Source of the DNA: Alphaproteobacteria bacterium
GTDB lineage: Bacteria > Pseudomonadota > Alphaproteobacteria > ATCC43930 > CGMCC-115725
DNA: 6,301 bases
Direction of reading: 5' to 3'
NCBI GenBank assembly: GCA_005888425.1
Contig: VAZF01000004.1
Coordinates: forward strand, 1-6,301
The notes beneath the pieces are model-generated. The model ran no database searches. It saw only the letters and a program-made list of their open reading frames with translations, and was not told the DNA's origin. Positions 5,476-6,301 of the stretch are shown here, in pieces (position 1 is the stretch's first letter; each line of letters begins with the position of its first letter). The position numbers and the translations under genes were made by a program.

Positions 5476-6301
5476 CTACTCGGCGGCCAATCGACGCGGG
5501 CGGGCGCCCAATTCGGCGACCCGCGCCTGCGTGTAGAGGTCGGTCCAATTGGTCAGCGCAAAATCGGTCACCTTGCGCGGGTCGTAGGGCCGGTCCGCCA
5601 TCCGGTACTCCTTGCCGGCGATATAGACGGCGCGCAGCCGGCTTTTATCTTGCAGGATGCCGATATCGGCGAGCGGCGAGCCGTCGAGCGCGATGAAATC
5701 GGCGGCGCGGTCGGGCTCGAGTACCCCGATATTCTCACCGCCGCTCATAAAGCGCGCCGCCGCCTCGGTCGTCGCGCGCAGAGCGGCGGCCGGCGTAAAG
5801 CCGAGATCGTCAACAAACAATTCGAGCTCGCGCGCATGCCACTCGCCATAGGGGGTGATCGCAAAGCCGCTATCGGTGCCCGGCAGAAACGGCACACCGG
5901 CGGCCTTGGCCTTCTTCAGATTGGCGCAGCCGATCCGATAGCGCCGCTCCGTCACCTCGATCCGGCCCTTTTGCGCTGCCGGCTCATGCGGCTGCGTGAA
6001 ATCGATCAGGTTCCGGGGATGCGTCAGCGTCGGACAGAGAAAGCTGCCGCTCTTCAGCATCGCCGCGATGCATTCATCGTCGAGGTCGAAGCCGTGGAAG
6101 ATCAGGTCGATACCGGCGCGCGCGGCGTAAAGCGTCGCCTCGCGGCCGACCGAGTGCGAGATCACCTTGCGGCCGAGGCGGTGCGCCTCGCGCGTGATGA
6201 TGTCGGTTTCCTCCTGGGTGAAGGCGGCGATCAGCTCGCTATCCGGGCGGCGCTGGATGCCGTCGAGCGCGAGCTTGATGCAATCGACGCCGTTTTTGAC
6301 C
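5476..6301 (-). CDS. Imidazolonepropionase-like amidohydrolase, 5' end beyond the window
   Basis: Metal-dependent hydrolase of the amidohydrolase superfamily (COG1228-like; imidazolonepropionase and prolidase-type relatives), cleaving C-N bonds in cyclic or dipeptide-like substrates. The 274 visible residues are the C-terminal two thirds. In fragment numbering, the likely carbamylated metal-bridging Lys is K9 (GVDCIKLALDG), followed by the metal ligands H49 (VISHSVG) and H69 (LIFHGFD) and the catalytic Asp143 in LPGTDSG. The C-terminus has the usual ADFIALDGSPLADIGIL and AVYIAGKEY strand pattern. The frame is open to the window edge; a GTG at 6165 is internal and not the start, since sequence upstream of it is clearly homologous. 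The N-terminal HxH motif and any signal peptide are out of view. It lies upstream of the cyclase on the same strand, 117 bp away. The substrate cannot be told. Confidence 0.88.
   Translation of the reverse strand, partial: VKNGVDCIKLALDGIQRRPDSELIAAFTQEETDIITREAHRLGRKVISHSVGREATLYAARAGIDLIFHGFDLDDECIAAMLKSGSFLCPTLTHPRNLIDFTQPHEPAAQKGRIEVTERRYRIGCANLKKAKAAGVPFLPGTDSGFAITPYGEWHARELELFVDDLGFTPAAALRATTEAAARFMSGGENIGVLEPDRAADFIALDGSPLADIGILQDKSRLRAVYIAGKEYRMADRPYDPRKVTDFALTNWTDLYTQARVAELGARPRRLAAE

Overview
The window is high-GC DNA, packed with genes on both strands and with short or negative gaps. Gene content and protein style point to an alphaproteobacterium, probably of the Hyphomicrobiales/Rhizobiales or a neighbouring order; this is inferred from protein resemblance and no marker gene fixes it. 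There is no RNA gene, CRISPR array, transposase or prophage gene.

Layout. Positions 37-3596 hold a tight minus-strand cluster, transcribed right to left: an RluB/RsuA-type rRNA pseudouridine synthase (2757-3596), an AzgA-like purine permease (1493-2782), the 16S rRNA methyltransferase RsmD (886-1473) and a YeaE-like aldo/keto reductase (37-885). The first two genes overlap by 26 bp, the permease and rsmD are 19 bp apart (or overlap by 14 bp with an alternative start), and the rsmD stop directly abuts the reductase start, so this looks like one operon. Across a 45-bp gap, tadA (3642-4106, tRNA adenosine deaminase) reads the other way. tadA is convergent with a class III nucleotide cyclase gene (4103-5358, minus), and the two stop codons share one CTAG. 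After 117 bp of non-coding DNA comes the C-terminal part of an imidazolonepropionase-like amidohydrolase (5476-6301, minus) whose start lies beyond the window.

Functions. The core (tadA, rluB, rsmD) modifies tRNA and rRNA. The purine permease and the reductase look like metabolic genes attached to that transcription unit. The cyclase and the amidohydrolase form a separate part.

Two genes are broken as given. The reductase has an in-frame TAG at codon 174 of 282, with perfectly conserved family sequence on both sides. The cyclase needs a one-base frame correction near 5080 to join its N-terminal region to its catalytic domain. Both could be real recent mutations or errors in a draft or metagenome assembly. 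The cyclase also has Glu where adenylate cyclases normally have the adenine-selecting Lys. I found no convincing new multi-gene system; the most useful observations are these two lesions, the cyclase residue and the unusual gene junctions.
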